Shown: piece by piece, positions 1 through 8,126 of the stretch
Numbering within the stretch: position 1 is the stretch's first letter
Layout of the letters: each line of letters opens with the position of its first letter
Assembly: GCF_035690525.1 (NCBI RefSeq)
Contig: NZ_DASSKM010000141.1
Coordinates: 1-19,095 of the forward strand
Direction: 5' to 3'
Origin: Salinisphaera sp035690525
Lineage (GTDB): Bacteria; Pseudomonadota; Gammaproteobacteria; Nevskiales; Salinisphaeraceae
Length of the DNA: 19,095 bases
Translations under genes and position numbers: made by a program
The notes under the pieces: generated by a model
What the model was told of the DNA's origin: nothing
Database searches by the model: none
Seen by the model: the letters and a program-made list of their open reading frames with translations, nothing else

Positions 1-56
1 TATACATCCGAAAGGATTAGCCCTATTGCGCCCGCCATAAACGGTTGCCGTCTCGA

Positions 57-542
57 TCAGCCGGCGCGTCCGCGCCGTACGCGGAAAAACCGCCGCAGCA
101 GAGCGGCGCTCTCGTCGGCGAGCACCCCGCCTATATGCGCCACGCGGTGGTTGAGGCGCGGTTCGTCGAACACCGCGAAAACGGAATGCGCCGCGCCGGC
201 GCGAAAATCGTTTGCGCCGTAGACCACGCGCGCGATTCGTGCGTGGCCGACCGCGCCCGCGCACATCGCACAAGGCTCGAGCGTGCAATACAACGTCGCG
301 CCGGCAAGCCGGTAGTTGCCGATCCTCTGGCAAGCGGCACGGATCGCCATGATCTCGGCGTGCGCGGTGGCGTCATGCGCCGCGATCGGCCCGTTGCGCC
401 CGCGACCGAGCTCAACGCCGTCGCGTACGATCACCGCGCCGACCGGCACCTCACCGGCGGCGTCCGCCTCCTCGGCCAACGTCAACGCGAGCCGCATCCA
501 GTAGCGGTCAGCTTCGTCATCATCGGTTACGGCGTCGGTCAT
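57..542 (-). CDS. tadA: tRNA-specific adenosine deaminase TadA
   Basis: A 161-residue zinc-dependent deaminase. In this family it converts adenosine-34 of tRNA-Arg(ACG) to inosine in the cytoplasm, so that one tRNA reads several CGN codons. The cytidine/deoxycytidylate deaminase signature is intact: HAE at 61-63 (zinc ligand His61, catalytic Glu63) and the PCAMC zinc site with Cys91 and Cys94. The N-terminal YWMRLALTLAEEA and the EVPVGAVIV strand closely resemble E. coli TadA, and the length is normal. The ATG at 542 gives the expected N-terminus, although no good Shine-Dalgarno sequence precedes it; Met16 is a less likely alternative start. It is a housekeeping gene unrelated to the glycerol operon upstream, from which the terminator at 646-685 separates it. 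Confidence 0.95.
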   Translation of the reverse strand: MTDAVTDDDEADRYWMRLALTLAEEADAAGEVPVGAVIVRDGVELGRGRNGPIAAHDATAHAEIMAIRAACQRIGNYRLAGATLYCTLEPCAMCAGAVGHARIARVVYGANDFRAGAAHSVFAVFDEPRLNHRVAHIGGVLADESAALLRRFFRVRRGRAG

Positions 543-645
543 CGGGCGCGGCTCGGCGATCGCGGCCCGTCATTATGCCGTGTCGGCGCCAAGCGCTGCC
601 CGCGAGCGACGGCGCGATCGCGTGGCGGGGGCGTTCACCGAGCCT

Positions 646-685
646 ATGAAAAACGAAAAGGCCCGACGCGATGCGCCGGGCCTTT
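646..685 (-). terminator. Rho-independent terminator after glpV
   Basis: Read on the minus strand, the arms AAAGGCCCG and CGGGCCTTT (plus-strand positions 677-685 and 657-665) form a perfect 9-bp stem. An inner G-T, C-G and G-C extension is possible around a CATCG loop. A T-rich tail (TTTTCGTTTTT) follows. It lies 35 bp past the glpV stop and ends the glycerol importer operon. The A-rich flank on the other side gives no strong tail for plus-strand termination. Confidence 0.85.
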
Positions 686-719
686 CCCTCATACCGCAAA
701 TCGGCGGTTTCAGTCCTCT

Positions 720-2633
720 CTAGCTGTCGGATGCCTTTTTGCCGATCGAGGACGGGTCGTTGAAGGCTTTCAACAACTCATCGTACGGCAGCGTTTCGCC
801 CGGCGGATCTTCATTTTCCATCGGGGGCTTCGGGGCGCCCGGCTGCTTGAACCAGTACTCCTTGCTCTTCTTCGGATTGAGCTTGGGCGGCGCCACCTTC
901 TCGAGATTGGCTATCTGGATACGATGGAACACCTTGTCCATATCCTCGGCCACCGCATCCATGCCTTCCTGTGGCGAAAGTTCGCCGCTGTTGATCTTGG
1001 CGATGTTCGTCCACCACGCCGAAGTCAGCTTGCCGTAGGCCGGCACATTGACACCGGTCGGCGTCCAATACTTTTGCGCCGGGCTGCGGAAGAACTCGAC
1101 CAGACCGCCGAGGTACGGCGCGGCCTCACCCATCGGCTTGGAGCTGATATCCGAGCGCCGAAACGGCGTCAGGCCGGCCAGGCTCTTACGCAGCGATACC
1201 GACTTGCAGATACAGAACTGGGCGTACAGCCAGCTCGCCGCCCGATGCTTCGGATCGGTGGCCTTGGGCAGCATCCAGGAACCGCAATCCTGGTAGCCGA
1301 GCTTCATGCCGGGTTCCCAGTACGGGCCGTGCGGCGACGGCGCCATACGCCATTTCGGCGTGCCGTCGTCGTTGACCACCGGCAGGCCCGGCTGCGTCAT
1401 GCTCGGCGTGAACGCCGTGTACCAGAAGATCTGCTGGGCGATGTGGCCCTGAGCCGGCACCGGGCCGGCTTCCGAGAAGGTCATGCCCGCGGCTTCCGGC
1501 GGCGCATACTTATCGAGCCATTCCTTGTATTTGCGGATGGCATAGACGGCCGCCGGGCTGTTGGTGGCGCCGCCGCGCTCGACCGAAGCGCCCAACACGT
1601 TCAGATCGTCGTTGACGCGGATGCCCCAGTCGTCGACCGGCATGCCGTTGGGCAGCCCCTTGTCGCCGGCCCCGGCCATCGACAGCCAGGAATCGTGAAT
1701 ACGCCAGCCCAACGACGGCGATTTCTTGCCGTAGTCCATATGGCCATAAATACGTTTACCGTCGAGGTTCTTGACCTTGTTGGTAAAGAAATCGGCGATG
1801 TCTTCATAGGCCGACCAGTTGACCGGCACATCAAGCTCGTAGCCGTATTCGTCCTTGAATTTCTTCCGCAGGTCCGGACGGTCGAACCAGTCCTTGCGGT
1901 ACCAGTACAAATTCGCGAACTGGCCGTCCGGAATCATGTACTGCTTATTGTTCAACGGCCAAGTCACATAGCTCTTGCCGAAGAAGTCGTCGAAATCCAG
2001 CGTCGGCAGCGTGACATCCTTGCCTTCGCCGGTCATGTAGTCGCTGATCGGAACGACGTCATCCATGCGTGGATGGGTGCCGATGAAGTCCGAGTCGTTG
2101 ATGAAGATGTCGTAAAGCGAACGGCCGGTCGCCAATTGCGCCTCGAGCTTCGCCACCACGTCGCCTTCTTGCAAGGTCGCGTGTTCCACCTTGATGCCGG
2201 TGATCTGCTCGAAGGCCCGGGCCAGGATGTTCGACTCGAACTGATGGGTACCGGTGACCTCGGATATGGCCGTGATCTTCATACCCTTATAGGGCTGGGC
2301 CGCCTTGATGAAGTAATCCATTTCCTTCATCTGCTCATCGCGGGTCAGCGTCGAGGGTTGCAGAAAGCCGTCAACCCAGTTCTCGGCCGCTTTCCTGCCC
2401 GTCTCGCCCTTGCCGTAGTTTTTATAATCGGGAATCTTGCCCAGCGGCGGCAGATCCGATGCGCCGGACTGGCTCGATGCGGCCGCGGCGGCCGTACCCA
2501 CGAACGGAACCGCGGCCACACCGGCCGCCGCGGCGGCGCCCGAGCGCAGGAAATTGCGGCGGTTGGCGTTGAAGCCTCGAGGAGTTTTGCCCCCCGTCCG
2601 ACCCTGCGGGTCGTCCTCATGCTTTTTAGTCAT
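720..2633 (-). CDS. glpV: Glycerol ABC transporter substrate-binding protein (GlpV-like), Tat-exported
   Basis: A 637-residue periplasmic binding protein, extracellular solute-binding family 1 type, matching the long binding proteins of rhizobial glycerol importers (GlpSTPQUV). The N-terminus carries a twin-arginine signal: Arg25-Arg26 in NRRNFLR, then an alanine-rich hydrophobic stretch (about 31-52) ending in AAAAAS, a plausible signal peptidase site. This indicates export of the folded protein by Tat. The ATG at 2633 has a strong AAGGAG ribosome-binding site 7 bases upstream. It is the last gene of the importer operon, and a 127-bp gap from glpU contains an inverted repeat that could uncouple its expression from the membrane genes. 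Glycerol specificity is inferred from the operon composition and from the adjacent glpR, glpD, glpF and glpK, not from visible ligand residues. Confidence 0.88.
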   Translation of the reverse strand: MTKKHEDDPQGRTGGKTPRGFNANRRNFLRSGAAAAAGVAAVPFVGTAAAAASSQSGASDLPPLGKIPDYKNYGKGETGRKAAENWVDGFLQPSTLTRDEQMKEMDYFIKAAQPYKGMKITAISEVTGTHQFESNILARAFEQITGIKVEHATLQEGDVVAKLEAQLATGRSLYDIFINDSDFIGTHPRMDDVVPISDYMTGEGKDVTLPTLDFDDFFGKSYVTWPLNNKQYMIPDGQFANLYWYRKDWFDRPDLRKKFKDEYGYELDVPVNWSAYEDIADFFTNKVKNLDGKRIYGHMDYGKKSPSLGWRIHDSWLSMAGAGDKGLPNGMPVDDWGIRVNDDLNVLGASVERGGATNSPAAVYAIRKYKEWLDKYAPPEAAGMTFSEAGPVPAQGHIAQQIFWYTAFTPSMTQPGLPVVNDDGTPKWRMAPSPHGPYWEPGMKLGYQDCGSWMLPKATDPKHRAASWLYAQFCICKSVSLRKSLAGLTPFRRSDISSKPMGEAAPYLGGLVEFFRSPAQKYWTPTGVNVPAYGKLTSAWWTNIAKINSGELSPQEGMDAVAEDMDKVFHRIQIANLEKVAPPKLNPKKSKEYWFKQPGAPKPPMENEDPPGETLPYDELLKAFNDPSSIGKKASDS

Positions 2634-2660
2634 GTCGATCTCCTTCCGATCGCAGTTATT

Positions 2661-2700
2661 GTCCGGCCCGCATAGCGCTGAGCCGGCGGTTTGACCGGAC
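2661..2700 (-). repeat. Inverted repeat between glpU and glpV
   Basis: GTCCGG at 2661-2666 and CCGGAC at 2695-2700 are perfect inverted arms around a GC-rich 28-base centre that includes a CCGGC/GCCGG-type subset. It lies in the 127-bp gap (2634-2760) between glpU and glpV with no T-tract after it. A role in mRNA stability or partial attenuation is inference only. Confidence 0.35.
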
Positions 2701-2760
2701 GCATCGCCTGCGAACTAACGCGCTGCGCCCGGCTAAAGATCTATTCGCTAATTCATGCGC

Positions 2761-3036
2761 TCAGCCGACGAGCACGACCACGGCCACCAGCACCACGACG
2801 ACGGCCAGCAGAACCCAGCTCGTCAGCGGCACGAACACGATCCACAAAGCCGTGAGATAGGCCGATGCCAACAGTCCGATAAATAGACGGTCCCCGCGCG
2901 TGGTGCGCATGGGAATGATCCAGCCGCGGCGGTCGCGCGTCGGCTGTATGAACTGCCAGATCGTCATGCCGACCAACAACACACCGATGGCTGCGAAAAA
3001 GATTGCGGTGGGAAGCGTCCAGAGCATCCAATGCAT
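2761..3036 (-). CDS. glpU: Small membrane protein of glycerol ABC importer (GlpU-like, DUF2160)
   Basis: A 91-residue hydrophobic protein that fits the DUF2160 family found between the permease and binding-protein genes of glycerol ABC operons. Three membrane segments are visible: about residues 7-30, 51-70 and 73-90. A charged loop (PTRDRRGW...RTTRGDR) lies between the first two. The last helix is almost pure Val/Leu/Ala and runs to the C-terminus. The ATG at 3036 is preceded by AGGGG 7 bases upstream and lies 14 bp after the glpQ stop. An ORF extending further upstream in this frame is only antisense-free read-through of the glpQ region. Its function is unknown; an accessory or assembly subunit of the importer is a fair inference from its conserved position. 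Confidence 0.85.
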   Translation of the reverse strand: MHWMLWTLPTAIFFAAIGVLLVGMTIWQFIQPTRDRRGWIIPMRTTRGDRLFIGLLASAYLTALWIVFVPLTSWVLLAVVVVLVAVVVLVG

Positions 3037-3050
3037 GATCAAGCCCCTAT

Positions 3051-3845
3051 TTAAACGCGGCCCAGCGCAAAGCCGGAAGCAATACGGTTGCGCACGAACC
3101 AGATGACGATGACGCCCGGTACAAGCGTGAGCGTGCCGGCGGCGGCGAGCAGGCCCCAGTTGGTACCCGAAGCGGTGAAGGCGCTGCCCATCATGGTCGG
3201 GATCGGCGTGGCGTTGGTGGTGGTTAGTGTCTGGACCAGCAACAGCTCGATCCAGCTGAACATGAAGCAAAAGAAAGCGGCCACGCCGATACCCGAACCG
3301 ATCAATGGCAGGAATATTTTGATAAAGAAACGCGGCAGCGAATAGCCGTCGAGATAAGCGGTCTCGTCGATCTCACGCGGCACGCCGGACATGAAACCTT
3401 CCAGAATCCAGACCGCCAGCGGCAGATTAAACAGCGTATGAGCCAACGCTACGGCGAATACCGTATCGAACAGATGAATGCTGTGATAAAGCTGGAAGTA
3501 CGGAATCAGAAACACCGCGGGCGGCGCCATCAGATTAGTCAGCAACCAGAAGAAAAGATGCTTATCGCCCAAAAAATTGAAGCGCGAAAAGGCATAAGCG
3601 GCGGGGATCGCCAGCGGCAGCGTGATCGCGACGTTGATCAGCACATACGACAACGAATGTAGGAACGCGCCGCGCCAGTCGGGGTGGTCGAAGATTGTCC
3701 GGTAATGCTCCAGCGTCCAGTCGGACGGCCATAGCGAAAGCTGGGTGATGATTTCCTGGTTGCTCTTGAACGACATCGTGACCAACCAATAAATCGGAAT
3801 CAGCAGGAACAGGATGAACAGCGTCAGGCCGATACGACGAACCAT
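3051..3845 (-). CDS. glpQ: Glycerol ABC transporter permease (GlpQ-like)
   Basis: A 264-residue inner-membrane permease of the MalG/CUT1 type with about six transmembrane helices, starting with a hydrophobic segment at residues 5-25. The cytoplasmic EAA loop that docks on the ATPases is visible as IDETAYLDGYSLPRFFIKI followed by LP, with the conserved glycine of the family present in DGYS. The ATG at 3845 comes one base after the glpP stop codon (TAA G ATG), with a GAGGGGGG ribosome-binding site inside the end of glpP, which indicates translational coupling. It pairs with GlpP to form the translocation pore. Confidence 0.9.
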   Translation of the reverse strand: MVRRIGLTLFILFLLIPIYWLVTMSFKSNQEIITQLSLWPSDWTLEHYRTIFDHPDWRGAFLHSLSYVLINVAITLPLAIPAAYAFSRFNFLGDKHLFFWLLTNLMAPPAVFLIPYFQLYHSIHLFDTVFAVALAHTLFNLPLAVWILEGFMSGVPREIDETAYLDGYSLPRFFIKIFLPLIGSGIGVAAFFCFMFSWIELLLVQTLTTTNATPIPTMMGSAFTASGTNWGLLAAAGTLTLVPGVIVIWFVRNRIASGFALGRV

Positions 3846-3846
3846 C

Positions 3847-4731
3847 TTATTCGCCCCCCTCGTTCGTGCCGACGCGGGTCAGCACGATATAAAATATATA
3901 ACTGATCAACAGAATGACCAGGAAGTAAAGCAGCCCGTAGGCGGCGGCCTTGCCGTACTCGAACTGCCCGAGCGCCGTATTGGCCAGCATCTCGGTCATG
4001 AAGGTGGTCGTGCTGCCCGGCCCGCCGCCGGTTACGATCAACGGCTCGGCATAGACTTTGAAGCTGTAGACAAAGCGCAGCAGGATCGCGATGGTCAGCA
4101 CGCCGCGCAACTTGGGTAGCTCGATGAAGCGGAATACCGCCCAACGCGATGCGCCGTCGATGCGGGCGGCTTGGTAGAACGCCCCGGGGATCGCGCACAG
4201 GCCGGCATAGCACAGCAACGCCACCAGCGAAGTCCAGTGCCAAACGCTCATGATGATGACCGTGAACCAGGCCGAGAAGAAGCCGGTGGAATAGTTGTAG
4301 TCCAGATGCAGCCAATTATTGACGAACGCGCCGAACAAGCCGATGTCGCCGCGGGAAAATATCTGCCAGATCAGGCCCACGACGTTCCACGGCACCAGTA
4401 ACGGCAATGCCAGCACGACCAGCACCGGGCCTACGGCCTTACCGCTGCGCGGCATGGTCAGCGCCACGCCAATGCCCAGCGGCACCTCGACGCCGAGCAC
4501 GATCGCGGTATAGATCACCTGACGATAGAAAGCACTCCGGAATTCCTCGTTGGTCAACGCGTCACGGAAGGTTTCCCAGCCGACAAACGCATGGTTTTGC
4601 ATGCTGAACACGATCTGCACGCTGTAATTGACCACCGCCATGAAGGGAATCAGCGACGCGAACGCCACCATCAGCACGGCCGGCAGAGCTAGAAACCACG
4701 CCCTGTTGTCGGAAAAGCGGTTGTCGTTCAC
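3847..4731 (-). CDS. glpP: Glycerol ABC transporter permease (GlpP-like)
   Basis: A MalF/CUT1-type permease of 294 residues from the chosen start, with about six transmembrane helices. The EAA-type loop reads YQAARIDGASRWAVFRFIELP, showing the AA...DGA...F..I.LP pattern that contacts the ATPase. I chose the GTG at 4731 because it overlaps the glpT stop in a 4-base GTGA arrangement and has GAGGTG 5 bases upstream. The longer reading frame from 4782 lies inside glpT and has no ribosome-binding site. The start residues VNDNRFSDNRAW lead directly into the first helix, as expected for a permease. Confidence 0.9.
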   Translation of the reverse strand: MNDNRFSDNRAWFLALPAVLMVAFASLIPFMAVVNYSVQIVFSMQNHAFVGWETFRDALTNEEFRSAFYRQVIYTAIVLGVEVPLGIGVALTMPRSGKAVGPVLVVLALPLLVPWNVVGLIWQIFSRGDIGLFGAFVNNWLHLDYNYSTGFFSAWFTVIIMSVWHWTSLVALLCYAGLCAIPGAFYQAARIDGASRWAVFRFIELPKLRGVLTIAILLRFVYSFKVYAEPLIVTGGGPGSTTTFMTEMLANTALGQFEYGKAAAYGLLYFLVILLISYIFYIVLTRVGTNEGGE

Positions 4732-5834
4732 GACGTCACCTCGTCGCCGATCAGGCGTTCGTTGCGATAAAGACAGACCCACCGCGACGGGAACTCGACC
4801 GCCATTTCACCGGTGTCGACCTCGCCGGCTTCGACCGGCAGCTTGATCTTGATCTCGTGGCCCTCGAGCTTGGCCGTAACCAACCGAAACTCGCCCATGT
4901 CGGCGACGTGCGTCACGGACACTTTCAGGCCGTTGTCGCCGGCGGCGCGCGTCACGAATTCGGGCCGGATACCGAGCTTGAACTGGTCGTTACCCGAGCC
5001 GTGCTTGGCGGCCGCGCCGGCCTGGGCATCGGTGAGCGGAATATGAGTCGAGCCGACCACGGCCGCGCCGTTCGCAATCGAACACGGCAAGAAGTTCATA
5101 CCCGGGCTGCCGATGAAATAACCCACGAAGGTGTGCTCGGGGCGCTCGAACAGTGCCTGCGGTGTACCCACCTGCACCATTTCGCCGTCCGACATCACGA
5201 CCACCTTCTCGGCGAAGGTCAGCGCTTCGATCTGATCGTGCGTGACATAGATCAGCGTATGGCTGAACTGCTTGTGCACTTCCTTGAGCTGGCGCCGCAG
5301 CCGCCACTTGAGCTGCGGGTCGATCACGGTCAGCGGCTCGTCGAACAGGATCGCCGACGTATCGTCGCGCACCAGGCCGCGCCCCATCGAAATCTTTTGC
5401 TTGAGTTCGGCGCCCAGGCCGCTCGCGCGACGTTTGAGCACGTCCTCGAGATCGAGCATCGCCGCGACTTCGCGCACGCGCTTGTCGATCTGCGGGCGCG
5501 CCACGCGCCGGTTGCGTAGCGGAAACGCCAGATTGTCGTAGACGCTCATCGAGTCGTAGAGCACCGGAAACTGGAATACTTGCGCGATATTGCGCTTTTC
5601 CGGCGACATCGCGGTCACGTCTTGGTCGTCGAAATACACACGACCTTCCGAAGGCGCGAGCAAGCCGGAACAGATATTGAGCAGCGTGCTCTTACCGCAG
5701 CCGGACGGACCCAGCAACGCATACGCGCCGCCATCCTCCCAGCGGAAATTCATCGGCTGGAGCGCGTAATCGCTATCTTGCCGGGCGTGCCCGGAATAGC
5801 TGTGCGCGACTCCGTCGAAACGAATCAAGGCCAT
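4728..5834 (-). CDS. glpT: Glycerol ABC transporter ATP-binding protein with degenerate signature (GlpT-like)
   Basis: A 368-residue MalK-like ATPase with a C-terminal TOBE/regulatory region after about residue 230. Walker A is GPSGCGKST (42-50), the Q-loop is Gln88, Walker B is AILFDE (161-166) and the switch histidine is His199 in VTHDQIEA. The ABC signature is not LSGGQ: the aligned residues are LGAEL (140-144), followed by KQKISMGRGLVRD. The protein can therefore supply a good Walker face but a poor signature face. I chose the ATG at 5834 over an upstream in-frame extension because MALIRFDGVAHSY is the typical start and the extension lies within glpS. It follows the glpS stop by 13 bp and overlaps glpP by 4 bp. 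Confidence 0.92.
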   Translation of the reverse strand: MALIRFDGVAHSYSGHARQDSDYALQPMNFRWEDGGAYALLGPSGCGKSTLLNICSGLLAPSEGRVYFDDQDVTAMSPEKRNIAQVFQFPVLYDSMSVYDNLAFPLRNRRVARPQIDKRVREVAAMLDLEDVLKRRASGLGAELKQKISMGRGLVRDDTSAILFDEPLTVIDPQLKWRLRRQLKEVHKQFSHTLIYVTHDQIEALTFAEKVVVMSDGEMVQVGTPQALFERPEHTFVGYFIGSPGMNFLPCSIANGAAVVGSTHIPLTDAQAGAAAKHGSGNDQFKLGIRPEFVTRAAGDNGLKVSVTHVADMGEFRLVTAKLEGHEIKIKLPVEAGEVDTGEMAVEFPSRWVCLYRNERLIGDEVTS

Positions 5835-5847
5835 AGTGATCGAGTCC

Positions 5848-6948
5848 CTAGTGTTCGCGTTGGCGTTCGCCGCCAGCGGCTTCGGGGGAGTGAACGAGTT
5901 GCCCGTCGCGGTCGAAAACGAACAATCTTTCGATATCGAAACCGAGTTCGACCGGCGCGCCCAGTTCATGCTCATGCACGCCCGGCTGCACGGCGACCCA
6001 GGGCAAACCGGCCACCTGGCAATGAACATAGGTGTCGGAGCCACTGATCTCGGTGACATCGACCGTGGCCGACAGGCCAAGGTCGGCGCTTTCATCGTCG
6101 ATGGTCAGGTGCGCGGGCCGCAAACCGAACAGGTACTCGCCCGCGTCCAGACCGGCCAGCGCCTGGGGGCGGGCCCCGCGCAGCAGATCGGCCAATCTCA
6201 ATTCGTCGCCGGTGAGCTCGCCTTCGACAATATTCATGGGCGGATCGCTGAATACGCTCGCCACATGGGTCGTCGCCGGCGCCGCGTACACACGGGCGGC
6301 GTAGTCGTACTGGCGCAGCCGCCCTTCCTCGAGCACGGCCGTGCGACCGCCGAAGGCCAACGCCTCCCAGGGATCGGTGGTTGCATACACGACCATCGAG
6401 CGCCGCCCTTCCAGCGCCCGGGGCAATTCCTCGCGCAGCGTCTCGCGCAGCTTGTAGTCGAGGTTCACCAGCGGTTCGTCAAGCAGCACCAGTTCAGCAT
6501 CGCGCACCAGCGCGCGCGCCATGGCTGTACGCTGCTGCTGCCCGCCAGACAGCTCGGCCGGCAGCCGATCCAGCATCGCTTCGATATGCAGGCGCTCGGC
6601 CTCGGTCCGCACCCGCCGGTCGATCTCGGCCGACGACACGCCCGCGATGCGCAGCGGCGACGCGATGTTCTCGTAGACCGTGAGCGACGGGTAGTTGATG
6701 AACTGCTGATAGACCATGGCCACGTTGCGTTTTCGCACCGCGCGGCCGGTCACGTCCTTGCCCTCCACCAGAATGCGCCCCGTGGTCGGCTTGTCCAGCC
6801 CGGCCATCAGTCGCATCAGCGAGGTCTTGCCGGACAAGGTCAAGCCCAAAAGCAGCGACAGCGAGCCGCTTTCCAGCTCGAGATCCATCGGTGCGATATG
6901 GGTTTGGCCACCCACCACCTTGGATACATTGTCGAGCACTAGCGACAT
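5848..6948 (-). CDS. glpS: Glycerol ABC transporter ATP-binding protein lacking the switch histidine (GlpS-like)
   Basis: A 366-residue MalK-like ATPase and the first gene of the importer operon. Walker A is GLTLSGKT (35-42), with Leu where Pro is usual. The Q-loop is Gln81 or Gln82, the signature LSGGQ (133-137) is perfect, and Walker B is LVLLDE (153-158). The H-loop position reads ATTDPWEA, so Thr191 replaces the switch histidine. The C-terminal third (from about 236) is the TOBE-type domain. I chose the ATG at 6948 because AGGAGGAGAAGG lies just upstream and MSLVLDNVSK is a normal ATPase start. An in-frame ATG seven codons earlier would place this ribosome-binding site inside the gene. 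It forms a heterodimer with GlpT by analogy with the rhizobial system. Confidence 0.92.
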   Translation of the reverse strand: MSLVLDNVSKVVGGQTHIAPMDLELESGSLSLLLGLTLSGKTSLMRLMAGLDKPTTGRILVEGKDVTGRAVRKRNVAMVYQQFINYPSLTVYENIASPLRIAGVSSAEIDRRVRTEAERLHIEAMLDRLPAELSGGQQQRTAMARALVRDAELVLLDEPLVNLDYKLRETLREELPRALEGRRSMVVYATTDPWEALAFGGRTAVLEEGRLRQYDYAARVYAAPATTHVASVFSDPPMNIVEGELTGDELRLADLLRGARPQALAGLDAGEYLFGLRPAHLTIDDESADLGLSATVDVTEISGSDTYVHCQVAGLPWVAVQPGVHEHELGAPVELGFDIERLFVFDRDGQLVHSPEAAGGERQREH

Positions 6949-7100
6949 CGCCCTTCTCCTCCTGAACATGCTGGCAGCTTTATCGGCTGAACAGACAAAC
7001 AAGCGAATTTGCCGGATCTTGAACGGTCGGGATCAAGTACCGGGCGTTTTCTAAATCTAGCGGCCGACTGTTTCTAAACGGCCATCGTTAACTGAGCCCG

Positions 7101-7130
7101 AGCATAGTGTTCGAATTCGAACACGAGCAA
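7101..7130 (-). promoter_or_regulatory. Predicted glpS operon promoter
   Basis: On the minus strand, a -35-like TTGCTC (plus positions 7125-7130) and a -10-like TATGCT (7101-7106) are separated by exactly 18 bp, and that spacer is the palindrome described in the next entry. The hexamers are mediocre (3/6 and 4/6 to sigma-70 consensus), so the call rests partly on the operator position. A transcript from here would have a leader of about 150 bases before glpS, containing an ATG GCC GTT TAG mini-ORF without a ribosome-binding site. Confidence 0.4.
7107..7124. promoter_or_regulatory. GlpR operator (perfect palindrome) at glpS promoter
   Basis: GTGTTCGAATTCGAACAC is a perfect 18-bp palindrome between glpR and glpS. 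Each half agrees with the E. coli GlpR half-site pattern WATKYTCGWW at 8-9 of 10 positions. It exactly fills the spacer of the predicted glpS promoter, a position where a bound repressor would block polymerase. A relative with 14 of 18 identical bases lies at the glpD promoter (8156-8173). Confidence 0.75.
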
Positions 7131-7175
7131 CTAGCCAAAGGTCGTAGGCGAACATTTGCCAGCCCCTGGATACGA

Positions 7176-7973
7176 CTAATCGGCAATGTGGACCGCCACC
7201 CCGTGCTCGGCCAACACATCGGCAAGAGCGCGCGGCGGCGCACTGTCGGTGAACAGCGCGTCGATGCTGTCCGCAATATGGCCGGCGCGCACCAGCGCAT
7301 GCCGGTTGTACTTGGTCTGATCGGCGAGCAGGAACACACGGCGTGCATTGGCGATGATCACGCGCAGCAGCCGTACCTCGCGGTAATCGAAATCGAACAA
7401 TGAACCGTCCGACTCGATGCCCGAAATGCTCATGAGCGCGTAGTCGACCTTGAAATTACTGAAAAAATCCAGGGTCATCTCACCGGTCACCCCGGCGTCG
7501 ATCGGCCGGACCGCGCCGCCGGCCACCATCACTTCGGCATCCTTGCAGGACGAGATCATGCCGGCGATCTGCAAGTGATTGGTGATCACGCGAAGCCCCT
7601 TGTGGCGGGTGAGCGCACGCGCGGCTTCCTTGGTCGTGGTGCCCAGGGTCAGAAACAGGGACGCATGATCGGGAATCTCGCGCGCCACCAGTTCCGCGAT
7701 CTTGCGCTTACCCTCCAGATTCAGGACCTGACGGGCCTCGTACGCAATATTTTCGACCGTGGACGGCAGGCCTGCGCCTCCGTGATACCGGCGCAACAGA
7801 CCGGCCTCGCACAGGGCGTTCACGTCGCGACGCGCCGTCTGTTGCGTGATATCGAAATTTCGGGCCAGCGCCCCGATGGCAACGAAACCCTGCTGTTCCA
7901 CCAGATCAACGATCGCACGCTGGCGCGCTGTCGGCGTCTCGTCGCTCGATGCGGGACTACTCGACGATGTCAC
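7176..7973 (-). CDS. glpR: Glycerol-3-phosphate regulon repressor GlpR (DeoR family)
   Basis: A 265-residue DeoR-family repressor. The N-terminal winged helix-turn-helix has its recognition region at TQQTARRDVNALCEAG (about 43-58), followed by the RRYHGGAGLP wing, closely resembling E. coli GlpR. The C-terminal DeoR sensor domain includes LTLGTTTKEAARAL and ISGIESDGSLFDFDYREV; in E. coli it binds glycerol-3-phosphate as inducer. I chose the GTG at 7973 because AAGGAG lies 9-11 bases upstream. Another in-frame GTG at 8003 has no ribosome-binding site and adds a basic tail (RSRKKERSR). Cytoplasmic. It sits between the two arms of its likely regulon, divergent from glpD. A weak promoter candidate is -35 at 8096-8101 and -10 TATAGA at 8075-8080 with a 15-bp spacer. 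No terminator is seen before glpS. Confidence 0.93.
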   Translation of the reverse strand: MTSSSSPASSDETPTARQRAIVDLVEQQGFVAIGALARNFDITQQTARRDVNALCEAGLLRRYHGGAGLPSTVENIAYEARQVLNLEGKRKIAELVAREIPDHASLFLTLGTTTKEAARALTRHKGLRVITNHLQIAGMISSCKDAEVMVAGGAVRPIDAGVTGEMTLDFFSNFKVDYALMSISGIESDGSLFDFDYREVRLLRVIIANARRVFLLADQTKYNRHALVRAGHIADSIDALFTDSAPPRALADVLAEHGVAVHIAD

Positions 7974-8126
7974 TCGGCTTCTCTCCTTTTTCCGGCTCCG
8001 CACATGCGAATACTTGTGATCGATACGCTCCTGACGCCCGCCGGCGACTGCGATCGATCCGGTCCGCGCACACGTCTATAGTCACTGCGAACCCGCCTCA
8101 AATGCATACTAGCCCGTGGTCGGCCA

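Noticed and set aside
45..2675. An 876-codon open frame on the plus strand across tadA and glpV
   Set aside because: It runs antisense to two well-supported genes, has a low-complexity Arg/His-rich translation with no recognisable domain, and spans the terminator. Long antisense frames are common in GC-rich genes with biased third positions.
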